Shown here: positions 47,748-56,699 of the stretch, in pieces | How the letters are laid out: every line of letters starts with the position of its first letter | Position numbering within the stretch: position 1 is the first letter of the stretch | NCBI GenBank assembly: GCA_020199775.1 | Contig: JAIVJZ010000049.1 | Span: 1-64,000, forward strand | DNA from: Acidobacteriota bacterium | GTDB lineage: Bacteria; Acidobacteriota; Blastocatellia; Pyrinomonadales; Pyrinomonadaceae | Length of the DNA stretch: 64,000 bases | Direction of reading: 5' to 3' | Translations under genes and position numbers: made by a program | The notes under the pieces: generated by a model | Told to the model about the DNA's origin: nothing | The model's database searches: none | Seen by the model: only the letters and a program-made list of their open reading frames with translations

Positions 47748-48137
47748 CTAACGCAACCGGCGTAGATTATAAACCTCGGCCAGCGCGTTCAACTCGCTGC
47801 GCAATTGCGCCCACAGGCGTTCCGTGTTGTTCCGCAAACGCCGCCTTCTGACGGCCGTGTTGATGCGCTCGGCCGTGCCGAGGACGTTTGAAACCTGCGC
47901 CCTCGTATCCTGATAACGATCCATGCGATCAAATTCCCGTCGCAGAGAGTCGAGGCCATTCTCCAACTCCCTCGCCCGCTCGTTCAAATTGTCTTCTCGC
48001 CACGTGCCGTCTACGCGGCTACGGTCGAGCGAGTTGTCGAATGATCGGACAAACCTATCGCTCCGATTCTCGACGCGGCGGATGATGCGCTCCACCTGCG
48101 CCTTCGAGTAGTAGCCCCTCGGATAACCCCTGCGCAT
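47748..48137 (-). CDS. Hypothetical helical basic protein
   Basis: The 129-aa product is rich in Arg and predicted all-helical: YYSKAQVERIIRRVENRSDRF, LDRSRVDGTWREDNLNERAR, ENGLDSLRREFDRMDR and RLWAQLRSELNALAEVYNL. Similar secreted proteins seem to be common in Acidobacteriota, but here no signal peptide is in frame before the ATG, so either the start is further upstream in another frame or the secretion signal has been lost. Function unknown. Confidence 0.6.
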   Translation of the reverse strand: MRRGYPRGYYSKAQVERIIRRVENRSDRFVRSFDNSLDRSRVDGTWREDNLNERARELENGLDSLRREFDRMDRYQDTRAQVSNVLGTAERINTAVRRRRLRNNTERLWAQLRSELNALAEVYNLRRLR

Positions 48138-48300
48138 TTGCGACCGGGCGGGCAGCAGGCGGGCGTGTGCGTCGCGAGCGAATTGCGGGCAAAATTTTGA
48201 AGCGATTGATTTTAACCACTCGAAGTCCTATCATTGATGAAAGTCTCCCTTCAGAACTGACGGAAAATAAGAATTAGTCGATAAGTCAGGATAAGTTGCT

Positions 48301-49404
48301 ATGAGAAAATCAGGTTTTATCAGGCGTGCTGCCAACGCAGTCGTCGCCGTGGTCTGCGTCGTCACGGGCGCGACAGCTTACGCTCAAACTCGGACGTTGA
48401 ATGCTTCCGAGCCTCCGGCCGCGGAGTCGAGAGAGAGGAGCCGCTTCGTCATCTCCGCACGCGCCGGGGGGGTTAATTTGGTTGCCGGACGGGCGATACT
48501 AAAGAGGCGCGGCGGTGAACTGCCGCTGACATCGAGCGTCGATCTCGAAGCGGGCGACGTGGTCGAGACGGGACAAAACGGCTCGGTGGAAATACTTCTC
48601 GCCCCGGGGTCGTATTTTCGCATCGGCACGAGTTCGACGGTCGAGATGTTGGACACCTCGCTCGAACACGTGCGCTTGCGTGTGGAAAGCGGAAGCGCGA
48701 TCACCGAGATCACCGCCGACGCGAAAGATTCGCCGACGGAGATACGAACGCCGCACGGCAACATCTCACTCACCAAGAAGGGTCTCTACCGCGTCAACGT
48801 GGCGCGTGATGCGACCCGGTTGCTGGTACGTAAAGGTGAAGTGCGCGTCGCGGGCACGCAGGGCGAAATCAAGGTCAAGAAGAATGAAGTCTTGACCATG
48901 AACCTTTCCGGCGGCCTCACCGCGCAAAATAAATCTTCATTCGATAAGAATGCACAGGACGTGTTCGACGCGTGGAGCCGCGACCGGGCACAGACGCTCG
49001 TCGCCTTCAACCGGCGCTTGGGAGACGGCGGAGTTGAGACCGCGCTCGACAGCTATCTCAGCAGTAATAGTTACCGGCCGTCGCGTTTTTCGCCCTACGG
49101 GCTTTGGGTGTACGACTCCGCCTTCGGGTATCGCACGTTCCTTCCCTTTTCTTCGGGCTGGGGCTCGCCCTACGGCTTCGGCTATCGTTCGAGTTTAGGT
49201 TGGCCTTCCGGCTATTACTATCCGGGGCGGCGTGTCTACTCCAGGCCGACTCAACCGTGGCCGAACCGCGGGACACGACCCGTGATGCCGCCTCCGCGAA
49301 GCCGTGAAACTCCCGGCGTGTACAAGAATCCGGGGACTAAGTCTTATCCGCAGCCGACGCGCCCGACGGGCGGTGGAGCAGGCGGCCGGAGACGAGGCCA
49401 GTAA
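48301..49404 (+). CDS. Secreted FecR-domain protein
   Basis: The 367-aa product has a signal peptide (about 1-29, VVTGATAYAQ). A FecR-type domain spans about 60-200: GDVVETGQNGSVEILLAPGS, YFRIGTSSTVEML, RLRVESGSAITEITADA, EIRTPHGNISLTKKGLYRVN and LLVRKGEVRVAG. No transmembrane anti-sigma part or sigma-factor gene is present, so this is the free-standing periplasmic FecR-like form rather than an iron-signalling anti-sigma factor. The C-terminal ~150 residues are rich in Tyr, Gly, Ser and Pro, like a surface-exposed disordered tail. Confidence 0.85.
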   Translation: MRKSGFIRRAANAVVAVVCVVTGATAYAQTRTLNASEPPAAESRERSRFVISARAGGVNLVAGRAILKRRGGELPLTSSVDLEAGDVVETGQNGSVEILLAPGSYFRIGTSSTVEMLDTSLEHVRLRVESGSAITEITADAKDSPTEIRTPHGNISLTKKGLYRVNVARDATRLLVRKGEVRVAGTQGEIKVKKNEVLTMNLSGGLTAQNKSSFDKNAQDVFDAWSRDRAQTLVAFNRRLGDGGVETALDSYLSSNSYRPSRFSPYGLWVYDSAFGYRTFLPFSSGWGSPYGFGYRSSLGWPSGYYYPGRRVYSRPTQPWPNRGTRPVMPPPRSRETPGVYKNPGTKSYPQPTRPTGGGAGGRRRGQ

Positions 49405-49437
49405 GAGTTAAATTCTTTGACGGCAGATGCCGCTCGC

Positions 49438-49473
49438 AGTCTGAGCGATAGCCTTGAGGGTATCGCTCAGACT
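49438..49473. terminator. Perfect hairpin after the FecR gene
   Basis: AGTCTGAGCGATA and TATCGCTCAGACT form a 13-bp stem around a 10-base loop. No T-tract follows, so termination efficiency is uncertain. Confidence 0.55.
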
Positions 49474-49507
49474 CTCGTCCGGCTTTCAAGGCTTGATCCG
49501 AAAGAGA

Positions 49508-49538
49508 GTACAGGAGAAGCGCGCCCCTTCTCTTGTAC
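49508..49538. terminator. Second hairpin after the FecR gene
   Basis: GTACAGGAGAAG (49508-49519) pairs with CTTCTCTTGTAC (49527-49538) with one G-U pair. It ends about 60 bases before the next ATG, so it could also act in the leader of the GH1-like gene. Confidence 0.45.
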
Positions 49539-49598
49539 AAAACACTTCCTTAAGATTCTCGAAGCCGCTTCCACAAAATATTCTGGTAGCATGGACGG

Positions 49599-50843
49599 AT
49601 GACTAATCGACCGGGCATATTTCCAACCTTCTTTCTTTCGGGTTTTGAGTGCTCAACTTTTCTCTGGAAAGATAAACGGCGGCGCAACCTGACCGAGGAG
49701 ACGCAGCACCACCGGCACGCCCAACAGGATTACAATATCTTGCGCGAGTTGGGCATTGCCGTCGCGCGCGAAGGCATCCCGTGGCCGATGGTGGACAAAG
49801 GCGGGCAGTACGACTTTTCGCCGATTGACCCCATGATCGAGGCCATGCGGCAGACGCAAATTCTTCCGATCTGGGACATCTGCCATTACGGCTACCCGGA
49901 CGACCTCGACCCCTTCTCCGAAAACTTCGTGCCGCGCTTCGCCAATTATTGTCGTGCGGTGGCTCGCTATGTCGTCACGCGTTTGCGCGGGCCGTATTTC
50001 TTCACGCCGATCAACGAGATCACCTTCTTTTCATTTTGCGGCGGCGAGTGGGGTTGGGTCGCGCCGTATAGAACGACCCGCGAGGATCGCTTTAAACTAC
50101 GCCTCCGGTTGTGTGAAGCGGCCATCGCCGGGGTGAAGGCTATCCGTGAGGTCGAGCCGACGGCGCGCATGGTTCACATAGACCCTTTGGTTCAGGTGGT
50201 CGCCCCGCGAGACCGGCCGGATCAGATCGAGGCGGCCGACCACGAAACTTACGTCGATTCTTTCGTGGCCTGGGACATCATCTCCGGGAAAGAGCATCCC
50301 GAACTCGGCGGCTCGCCCGAGATTTTGGACATCGTCGGAGCCAACAACTACTCTTTCGGCCAGATGGAATACAGGGAGCAAGGGCCGCATCAGGCGCTCG
50401 AACCGGGCGACGACCGCGTCAAACCTCTCTGCGACCTTTTGCGCCTCGTCTGGGAACGATACCGCAGGCCGATGATCATAGGGGAGACGAGCGGGCTGGG
50501 TCATGGCCGCGCGGCTTGGCTCAAAGACGTGATGGAAGAGTCGCTCGCGGCCGTGAACGAGGGCATCGACCTTCACGGCATCTGCCTCTTTCCGGCCGTC
50601 GATATGCCCGATTGGCACACCGGCAAATGGCTGAATAACGGCATCTGTGATCTGGTCGAAGGCGGGGGCGACCTGCGGCGCGTCCAGCATGCGCCGATGG
50701 TCGAAGAGTTGCGCCGCTGGCAGAGAGAGCTTAATCGCGTGACCGTGCTCGACGCCGATCCGTTTAGCGACCCCGTAGATTTACAAGACGTGATCGAGGC
50801 CGCCGCACGGCTTCAGAAAAAGCCGGATCAGGATTGGAGTTGA
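49599..50843 (+). CDS. Glycoside hydrolase family 1-like protein
   Basis: The 414-aa product is a TIM-barrel glycosidase related to GH1. FFLSGFECSTFLWKD opens the barrel, DYNILRELGIAVAREGIPW is strand 2, FTPINEITFF carries the acid/base E140, LDIVGANNYSF follows, and MIIGETSGLGHG carries the nucleophile E296. It is shorter than typical beta-glucosidases (about 450 aa) and has no signal peptide, so it works in the cytosol. Relatives are often encoded with, or fused to, dTDP-4-dehydrorhamnose-reductase-like domains, but none is present here. Substrate unknown. Confidence 0.82.
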   Translation: MTNRPGIFPTFFLSGFECSTFLWKDKRRRNLTEETQHHRHAQQDYNILRELGIAVAREGIPWPMVDKGGQYDFSPIDPMIEAMRQTQILPIWDICHYGYPDDLDPFSENFVPRFANYCRAVARYVVTRLRGPYFFTPINEITFFSFCGGEWGWVAPYRTTREDRFKLRLRLCEAAIAGVKAIREVEPTARMVHIDPLVQVVAPRDRPDQIEAADHETYVDSFVAWDIISGKEHPELGGSPEILDIVGANNYSFGQMEYREQGPHQALEPGDDRVKPLCDLLRLVWERYRRPMIIGETSGLGHGRAAWLKDVMEESLAAVNEGIDLHGICLFPAVDMPDWHTGKWLNNGICDLVEGGGDLRRVQHAPMVEELRRWQRELNRVTVLDADPFSDPVDLQDVIEAAARLQKKPDQDWS

Positions 50844-51186
50844 AGGAAGACCGCCGAGGCCGCGACCGGACTGTCTTTCAACTTCCCGCAAGCGCGAAAT
50901 TTCTTCGATTTAAATTTCGTCAGACAGCGATCTCGAACCGGGGGCGTCAAACTCGAAGCCCAAAGGATTCTCCCGAAGCTTCAAGAAGCAGCAGGTATAC
51001 CTCGTCCGCCGACAGAGTCAAAAGCACAGACGGAATAAGCCACGGGCAATAGCCTTTGTGCGGCCACGGTGGCACAGCTACCTCACAATGTTCGGCGTGA
51101 TTCACAAACCGTTGTTTCATAAATTCCCGCCGAAGTTCTAGCTTTTCAGCATCTTGGTTAGGTGAGTCAAGTATGTTAACGCCCGG
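50844..51186. other. Intergenic region with a possible small gene
   Basis: Apart from the 57-codon minus-strand frame listed separately, nothing was recognised in these 343 bases. Confidence 0.4.
50947..51120 (-). CDS. Possible small protein (57 aa), unrecognised
   Basis: The minus-strand frame from ATG 51120 to TGA 50947 encodes MKQRFVNHAEHCEV, PWPHKGYCPW and SVLLTLSADEVYLLLLEASG. It lies 66 bases downstream of the PLP decarboxylase gene on the same strand. No signal peptide, no clear ribosome site and no recognised family. It could be a real short gene or chance. Confidence 0.25.
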   Translation of the reverse strand: MKQRFVNHAEHCEVAVPPWPHKGYCPWLIPSVLLTLSADEVYLLLLEASGESFGLRV

Positions 51187-52551
51187 TTACTTTTTTCCGG
51201 CCTCCCGCGATGCGACGCGCAGGATCGCCTCCATGCTCCGTCCGACATCTTCCTCCGTGGTAGCCCATGAGGAGACGCTGACGCGCATCGCGGCGCGCCC
51301 CTGCCAGACGGTTCCGCCGCACCAGCAGGCGCCTTCGGCCTGCACCTGGGCGACGACCCTCCGCGTCGCCTCCTCGTCACCGAACGAGACCAATACCTGA
51401 TTGAGATTGACCTCGTTGAGGACTTCGTAGCCCGCAGCCTTGAAGCCTCCGGCGAAGCGTGCCGCATACCCGCAGTTGCGCTCGATCAGGTCGGCCAGCC
51501 CCTCCCGCCCGAGCGAGCGCAGAGCCGCCCACACCTCGACGCCGCGCGCACGCCTCGAAGCTTCCGGGGTGTACTGCATGGGCTCGCGCACCTCGCCCTC
51601 GGGCAGGTACGCGGCGCTGATCGACATCGCGGCCCTCAGACTCTCCGGGTGGCGCACTATAGCCAGCCCGCTATCGTAGGGCACGTTCAGCCACTTGTGC
51701 GCATCCGTCGCCCACGAATCAGCTTCGGCGACGCCCGACGCCAGATGCGCCCGCCCGGGTGAAGCAGCCGCCCACAGGCCGAAGGCTCCATCGACGTGAA
51801 CCCACGCGCCCGCCTCGCGCGCGACCGCGCACACTTCCACGGCCGGGTCGAACGCTCCTGTGTTCACGTTCCCGGCCTGTATGCAGACGACGGTCGGCTC
51901 GGATTTGGACAGGGCGGGGAGCGCGTCCGCCCGCATCCTTCCCTGACCATCGACCGGAACCGTGGTCAGACGTTTCCGCCCGAGTCCTAACATCCCGAGC
52001 GCCTTTAGTAACGTGGGATGGGCTTCTGCGCCGACGACGACTTTCACCTCCGGTGCGCCGAACAGCCCTTCGGCCTCGACGTCCCAGCCGAACCGCCCTA
52101 GCACGGCGTTACGCGCGGCAGCCAGTGAGGTGAAATTTGCCATCGTCGCGCCGGTCACGAAAGCGCCGCCGCACTCCGGCGGAAGCGCCAACGCGTCGAT
52201 GAGCCACCCGAGGGCGACTTCCTCTAGGACGACGGCCGCGGGCGAACTGGCGAAGCTGAACGCGTTCTGATCCCACGCCCCCGCGAGCCAGTTGGCCGCG
52301 AGCGCGGCGGGCAGTGAGCCGCCCGTCACGAACCCGAAGAATCGTCCGCCCGCAGAAGACATCGTAGCGGGGGAGCCGACCTCATCGAGCAGTGTGAGAA
52401 CAATCTGAGGGTCAGAGGGCTGTTGCGGAAACCGCTCTCTGAACCGCATCAGGTTGTTAACCGCCTCGGACGACGGGGCTACGCCACGCGCGTTCAGACC
52501 GGCGTGGTATCGAATCGCGCGTTCCGTGGCCTCTCGTAACAGGTCTTCCAT
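51187..52551 (-). CDS. PLP-dependent group II decarboxylase/aminotransferase-like enzyme
   Basis: The 454-aa product belongs to the aromatic-L-amino-acid/glutamate decarboxylase clan. GGRFFGFVTGGSLPAALAAN, FVTGATMANFTSLAAARNAV, VVVGAEAHPTLLKALGMLG, AGNVNTGAFDP, WVHVDGAFGLWAA and SWATDAHKWLNVPYDSG (PLP-binding Lys near 285) are all present, as is the C-terminal segment VLVSFGDEEATRRVV. The ATG follows GGGAGG. It acts in the cytosol on an amino acid, probably aromatic, but substrate specificity cannot be read from the motifs. No transporter or partner gene is adjacent. Confidence 0.9.
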   Translation of the reverse strand: MEDLLREATERAIRYHAGLNARGVAPSSEAVNNLMRFRERFPQQPSDPQIVLTLLDEVGSPATMSSAGGRFFGFVTGGSLPAALAANWLAGAWDQNAFSFASSPAAVVLEEVALGWLIDALALPPECGGAFVTGATMANFTSLAAARNAVLGRFGWDVEAEGLFGAPEVKVVVGAEAHPTLLKALGMLGLGRKRLTTVPVDGQGRMRADALPALSKSEPTVVCIQAGNVNTGAFDPAVEVCAVAREAGAWVHVDGAFGLWAAASPGRAHLASGVAEADSWATDAHKWLNVPYDSGLAIVRHPESLRAAMSISAAYLPEGEVREPMQYTPEASRRARGVEVWAALRSLGREGLADLIERNCGYAARFAGGFKAAGYEVLNEVNLNQVLVSFGDEEATRRVVAQVQAEGACWCGGTVWQGRAAMRVSVSSWATTEEDVGRSMEAILRVASREAGKK

Positions 52552-52681
52552 CTATTCCCTCCCACTATAAAAACTGCCGCCGCCGCCTGCCCACCATGAA
52601 TGCCGTATGTCGCGTTTTCAAAATCATAGCATTCACGCGTACGGGGTATTAACTCTCCCCAAGTTCTCTCATCTGAAAATA

Positions 52682-52712
52682 GAGGGGCAAGGTTTTGATT
52701 CCTTGCCCCTCC
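52682..52712. terminator. Terminator-like hairpin
   Basis: GAGGGGCAAGG (52682-52692) and CCTTGCCCCTC (52701-52711) form a perfect 11-bp stem with TTTTGATT as loop and CATTTTTG after it. On the minus strand TATTTTC follows. It probably belonged to the broken gene at 52960-53072. Confidence 0.6.
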
Positions 52713-52959
52713 ATTTTTGTTGAAATCGGCCATGAGTTATTCTTTTGTCTTTTTGCACCGGGCGCGAGGTGCGGGCAATAGTCATGAACGTGCCGGGCAA
52801 CTATCCGACTCAGGTTTAAGTCGAGCATGTATCACGATGCCGGTTAGCGAGATGATGATGCCCGAACGCCGGCGGCGGGTCGAAACCGTTTTCCAGACGA
52901 CTCTCGACATCACGCCGGAAAACTGAGAGCTATTTCTGGCGGAAGTGTGCGCGGGCGAT

Positions 52960-53072
52960 GAGGTTTTACGCCGGGCAAGCAACTCTTGCAACGCAGCCCT
53001 GATAGCCTGAGTTCCTTCGGCCACCTGACCCGGCACGGGAACGAGAACGGCGGTCGGCTCATACAACGCCAT
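52960..53072 (-). pseudogene. DUF4440/SnoaL-like (NTF2 fold) remnant cut by the repeat element
   Basis: Directly next to the element the minus strand reads MALYEPTAVLVPVPGQVAEG and then TQAIRAALQELLA. This is the helix-strand-helix core of DUF4440/SnoaL-like proteins (LxALYEPDAVLVPQPGxxxxGxxAIRxAL). After that the frame degenerates; no further NTF2 strands are readable to 52740. The N-terminal helix is missing because the element begins at 53073. Reading across an empty site (one TA kept) gives RADTGGLLMALYEP, which resembles the missing helix. Confidence 0.7.
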
Positions 53073-53203
53073 TAGCGGTTTGCAATTGAGAATCATTGGA
53101 GGTGCCGGGCTTGCCCCCACCCGCTCGCTTTCGTAGCCACGCGGGCAGGGACCAGCCCGGCACCTCCAATGATTCCTTCATCGCACTCAATTGCAAACCG
53201 CTA
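53073..53203. repeat. Inverted-repeat element, copy 2 (131 bp, best preserved)
   Basis: Perfect 18-bp terminal inverted repeats TAGCGGTTTGCAATTGAG (53073-53090) and CTCAATTGCAAACCGCTA (53186-53203). An inner stem AATCATTGGAGGTGCCGGGC pairs with GCCCGGCACCTCCAATGATT, leaving the unpaired stretch CCTTCATCGCA on the right arm. The loop is shared with copy 1. Both ends are TA, as expected for a non-autonomous element of the IS630/Tc1 type. No coding capacity. Confidence 0.85.
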
Positions 53204-53365
53204 GTAAGCCGCCTGTGTCAGCGCGCAGTGCTCCCATTGCTGTTGGCCGCTCGACTCGTCGGCCTGCCGCGCCGAGGCAGGGATCGCGGTCAGGAGCTTA
53301 CTTGACATCGCCCCGCCCAGTGTCGATCCGACGAGGATCAGCAGAGTCATTAGAGCGGTTTTCAC
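53201..53365 (-). pseudogene. 5' part of a small secreted protein, truncated at the element
   Basis: From GTG 53365 the frame reads MKTALMTLLILVGSTLGGAM (signal-peptide-like) and QADESSGQQQWEHCALTQAA, then Tyr and TAG. The TAG is the TA end of the element plus its next base. Small secreted proteins with a QWEYCA-type motif soon after the signal usually continue for another 60 or more residues, so this one seems cut off by the element. The alternative, a natural 54-residue peptide, is less likely. Confidence 0.5.
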
Positions 53366-53391
53366 ATGGATGTAGAACGATTATGAAGATG

Positions 53392-53450
53392 GTAGGGGCA
53401 GGGCTTGTCCCTGCCCGTGTCTGTGGTCAGCGGCGGGCAGGGACAAGCCC
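53392..53450. repeat. Inverted-repeat element, copy 3 (core only)
   Basis: GGGCTTGTCCCTGCCCG (53401-53417) and CGGGCAGGGACAAGCCC (53434-53450) form a perfect 17-bp stem. It is preceded by GTAGGGGCA as in copies 1 and 4. The outer terminal repeats are not preserved. Confidence 0.75.
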
Positions 53451-53498
53451 TTCTTGGCGGTGATGGATCACACGAGAATGAGCGGCGAGCATAAACAA

Positions 53499-53537
53499 AG
53501 CGAGACCCCTTTAGTTGATGTTCAAGGGGTCTCGCTT
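53499..53537 (-). terminator. Terminator of the BNR-propeller gene (bidirectional form)
   Basis: AGCGAGACCCCTT (53499-53511) and AAGGGGTCTCGCT (53524-53536) form a perfect 13-bp stem. On the plus strand TTTT follows; on the minus strand TTTGTTTAT follows. It lies 23 bases after the stop of the minus-strand gene. Confidence 0.85.
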
Positions 53538-53559
53538 TTTCTATTGTTCGTCATGTCGC

Positions 53560-56022
53560 TTACGGCCGGCCGAAACGGAGCTTGTACTCGGTCGAGTTGA
53601 CGAACCCGTTGACCATGGTGCGGAAACTCTCGCCACGGCGGCCGATGGCGTCCAGCCAGGCGTTGTACCCGGAAGGCTCGGGCTTCCGGCGCAGGTATCC
53701 GTAGTACTGCACGGCGACGAAGGCGTTGTTGTACTCCAGCCTGCCCACCTCCTCGCTGTCGGCGATCAGCCGGAGGACATCAGCCCTCGTCTTCCGCCGG
53801 GCCTCCAAATCGGCGACCAGCGAGTCGCGCGTCACGCCGCTGATCGGGTCGGGCGTCGCGAGGGTCGCGCGCACGTTGCCCAGAAGCGTGTCTACGAACG
53901 TCGCGTTCGAGAGCCCGTCGTAGAGACTTCTAAATGCCGTGTGCGTCACCCACTCATCCACGAGGTCGAAACGCTTGGCGATCAACTCTTCGCCCGTGCC
54001 GCCGGTGACCTGCCGCAGACCCGCGGCGAACTCCTCATACTCGGGCAGGCGGTTGAACGACAGCCGGTGTAAGAGAAAGACGAAGATGCCCTTGAGGCGA
54101 GACTCGGGCGAGCCGAAGAAGGCGGCGCTGACGGCGACCCGGTCACACCCCGCCGAAGACGAGTTGGGGTTGGTGTTGCTGGCGTTGGGGCAGTCGGTGA
54201 GCACTTTGCTCCAGGGTTCGCCTGCTTCAGGCTCGCGTGAGAGGAAGTCCAGATACTGCTGGCGGACGAAGAAAGGGACTGTGAAGATCGGGTTCGGTGC
54301 GGCTAACGCCGTGTCGTCATCGGTGATGGACACGGTCGCGCCGGTCAACGGGCTGAGCGTCGCGCCCTGTGCTCTCACCAGCCGCACTTGGAAAGCCTCG
54401 TTGCCCTCGACGTGCGTGTCGTTGAACAACGGCACGTTGAAGGTCTTGGTCGTCTCGCCGGGCGCGAAGGTGAGTCTGTCAATCGTGGTCGCGTAGTCAC
54501 AGCGGGCGTAAGCGATGCCGCGTTGCGTGGTCTGCTCCGGGCTGCACGGAACTGAGGCCGGGTCGTCCACGGTCGCGTATTCAACCGTTACCGCGCCCAC
54601 CGTGTCGCCGTTGCGCGTGACGGTGATGGTCGCGACGCCGGACGAAGCATTCTCTGCGACCGCGTAGGTCGGTGCGCTGAACTGCACGGTCGGGGTGGCG
54701 GCGGCGGCCGTCTGCGTGATGGTGAAGGTCTGACCGCCGATTGAGATCGTTCCGGTGCGGGTCGCCGTCGTCACGTTCGCCGCAACGGAGTAACCGATCC
54801 GGCCGACGCCGTTTCCGCTGCCGCCTGACGTGATGGTGAGCCACGGCACGTTACTCGCGGCAGTCCAGCCGCACGGGCCGGCCGTTACCACCGTCATCTT
54901 GCCGGAGCCGGAGGCCGCGCCGAAGGGGCGCAACATCGGGTAGATGGAGTAGTTGCAGAACTCATAGTCGAACACGCCTTTGCCCGTCCCGACATATATC
55001 GATCTGCCCGAAGGATCGGTCGCTAAAGCGCCTAAGAAAGTGTCGGGCAGCCCGTCGCTGAAGCTGTTCCAGTTAACGCCTCGATCCGTGCTTCTGAAGA
55101 CGCCCCTAAAATTAAGCGCAGCGTAGACGACGTTCGGCTCGGCGGGAACAACCGCCAGCGACGTAACGTAGGCTGAAGCGGGCAAGCCGGCGTTAGCGGC
55201 CTGCCAATTCGCAGCGGCGTCGGTGCTTTTGTAAATCCCGCCATTCATTGTCCCGGCATAGAGGGTGTTCGTGTCTATAGGATCGAGGGCTAAGGCGAGT
55301 ATATCGTTAGGGGGCAGCCCACGGCTGGACAAGACCCAATTCGCGCCGCCGTCAATGCTCTTGTAAACTCCGCGCCCCAACTGTAGCCCGACCCCCGCGT
55401 AGACGATCTGCGGGTTGGTCGGGTTGATGACCAAAGCGTAAATGCTGTTGGGGCCGCCCACGCCGTTGCTCGCGAGATTCCAACTTGCTCCGCCGTTGGT
55501 GCTTTTGTAAATGCCCGCGCCGAAGGACGTTCCCGCGTACACGTTGTTGGAATTTACAGGATCGACGGCGAGCACGTTGATGGATGTGCCCCTCATTCCC
55601 GTGTTCATCACATTCCAACTGCCCCCGGCGTCGGTGCTCTTGAAGACGCCCGAGTTGGGCGAGCCGATATTGTTAATCGTGCCCGCATAAATGACGTTCG
55701 TGTTGGTCGGGTCGATGGCTAAAGCGGCGACTTCCAACTCGCCCAGACCTTCGCGGGCGGGACTCCAACTCAAGCCTGAGTCGGTGCTCTTGTACACCCC
55801 GCGCAGGGTGCCCGCGTAGACGACGTGCGGCCTCGACGGATCGACCGCGACCGCCATCGCTTCCGCACCGAGTTCAGGCCCGCTCGAACTCCACCTGCCA
55901 ATCGCCTGCGGCGCGACCCGGTCTGAGCCGGGCACACCCGCCGCCGTCTGCGTTAGCAGAAATAGTGTAGACAAGGTGAATAGAAATCGCGCGTACGATT
56001 TCACTCTGTTGCAAGTGAACAT
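53560..56022 (-). CDS. Secreted BNR/sortilin-type propeller protein with BACON, Calx-beta and DUF4214 tail
   Basis: The 820-aa product has a signal peptide (about 1-30, LFLLTQTAAG). A propeller of seven or more BNR/VPS10-like blades spans about 35-360, with repeated VDPSRPHVVYAGT and GVYKSTDSGLSW patterns. Then BACON (about 360-440, CGWTAASNVPWLTITSG), Calx-beta (about 445-565, DDPASVPC, YARCDYATTIDRLTFAPGE) and a DUF4214 tail (570-820, QQYLDFLSREPEAGEPWS, ending EYKLRFGRP). The tail shares long identical stretches with those of the genes at 3492 and 45118. No enzyme site is visible. An extracellular recognition function is inferred. Confidence 0.9.
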   Translation of the reverse strand: MFTCNRVKSYARFLFTLSTLFLLTQTAAGVPGSDRVAPQAIGRWSSSGPELGAEAMAVAVDPSRPHVVYAGTLRGVYKSTDSGLSWSPAREGLGELEVAALAIDPTNTNVIYAGTINNIGSPNSGVFKSTDAGGSWNVMNTGMRGTSINVLAVDPVNSNNVYAGTSFGAGIYKSTNGGASWNLASNGVGGPNSIYALVINPTNPQIVYAGVGLQLGRGVYKSIDGGANWVLSSRGLPPNDILALALDPIDTNTLYAGTMNGGIYKSTDAAANWQAANAGLPASAYVTSLAVVPAEPNVVYAALNFRGVFRSTDRGVNWNSFSDGLPDTFLGALATDPSGRSIYVGTGKGVFDYEFCNYSIYPMLRPFGAASGSGKMTVVTAGPCGWTAASNVPWLTITSGGSGNGVGRIGYSVAANVTTATRTGTISIGGQTFTITQTAAAATPTVQFSAPTYAVAENASSGVATITVTRNGDTVGAVTVEYATVDDPASVPCSPEQTTQRGIAYARCDYATTIDRLTFAPGETTKTFNVPLFNDTHVEGNEAFQVRLVRAQGATLSPLTGATVSITDDDTALAAPNPIFTVPFFVRQQYLDFLSREPEAGEPWSKVLTDCPNASNTNPNSSSAGCDRVAVSAAFFGSPESRLKGIFVFLLHRLSFNRLPEYEEFAAGLRQVTGGTGEELIAKRFDLVDEWVTHTAFRSLYDGLSNATFVDTLLGNVRATLATPDPISGVTRDSLVADLEARRKTRADVLRLIADSEEVGRLEYNNAFVAVQYYGYLRRKPEPSGYNAWLDAIGRRGESFRTMVNGFVNSTEYKLRFGRP

Positions 56023-56699
56023 GTCTGTTTCTCCGTTCGGTTTGCGATCCTGTGTCTACGTCACCTCGCGCGCTCGTGATCGAGTGTGTGGCCGCGCGAA
56101 CGTTGTGACAGGTGAGTGCGGCGTCGGGTGGATTATAGCAATTCGTCCCGCATTTTGCGCAGCGGCGGCGGCGGCTGTCGGGCGAACGGCACGTTGCGCT
56201 TCCGCGAACTCTGGACTCCGAAGAGCCGCTTGAAACGGTGCGAGTGTGTGAAGGATTTTGTCTGGCGCGGGCTCAAATGCTGGCGGTTGACTTGGGTATC
56301 TGATGATGTATTATCTAGCCTCACTAACAGCAACCGGCAGGCTCGCTTCCCTTCACGCGAACTGAACATCTTTGACGGAAAGCCTGACGGAGATCGCGCG
56401 CCTTTACGTAGCTTATAGCGATTTGCAGATGAGTGTGACCGATATCAAAACTGTAGGGGCAGGGCTAGTCGCTGCCCGCCGCTCACCAAACCGGGCGGGC
56501 AGGGACAAGCCCTGCCCCTACACTCATTTCTTGGTAAAAGGTCGAATTAACATTCAAAGTACGATAGCTTTATCCGCGTGGCCTTAATTCTCAATCACAC
56601 TTTGAGTCGAATGCCCATACGGACGAGTTTTGCGCCGCGCTCAGGCAGGCCGCGAATGTCTAATTTCATAGCATATGCTTTCGCAGTTCATTACCGATC
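56023..56699. other. Intergenic region containing repeat copy 4
   Basis: About 680 bases between divergent genes. Apart from the repeat at 56416-56530 no gene, RNA or clear promoter was recognised. Confidence 0.5.
56416..56530. repeat. Inverted-repeat element, copy 4
   Basis: The left end TAGCGATTTGCAGATGAG matches the terminal repeat of copy 2 (TAGCGGTTTGCAATTGAG). The core GTAGGGGCAGGGCT (56453-56466) pairs with AGCCCTGCCCCTAC (56508-56521), followed by ACTCAT, which pairs with ATGAGT on the left. The right terminal repeat is missing. Confidence 0.75.
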
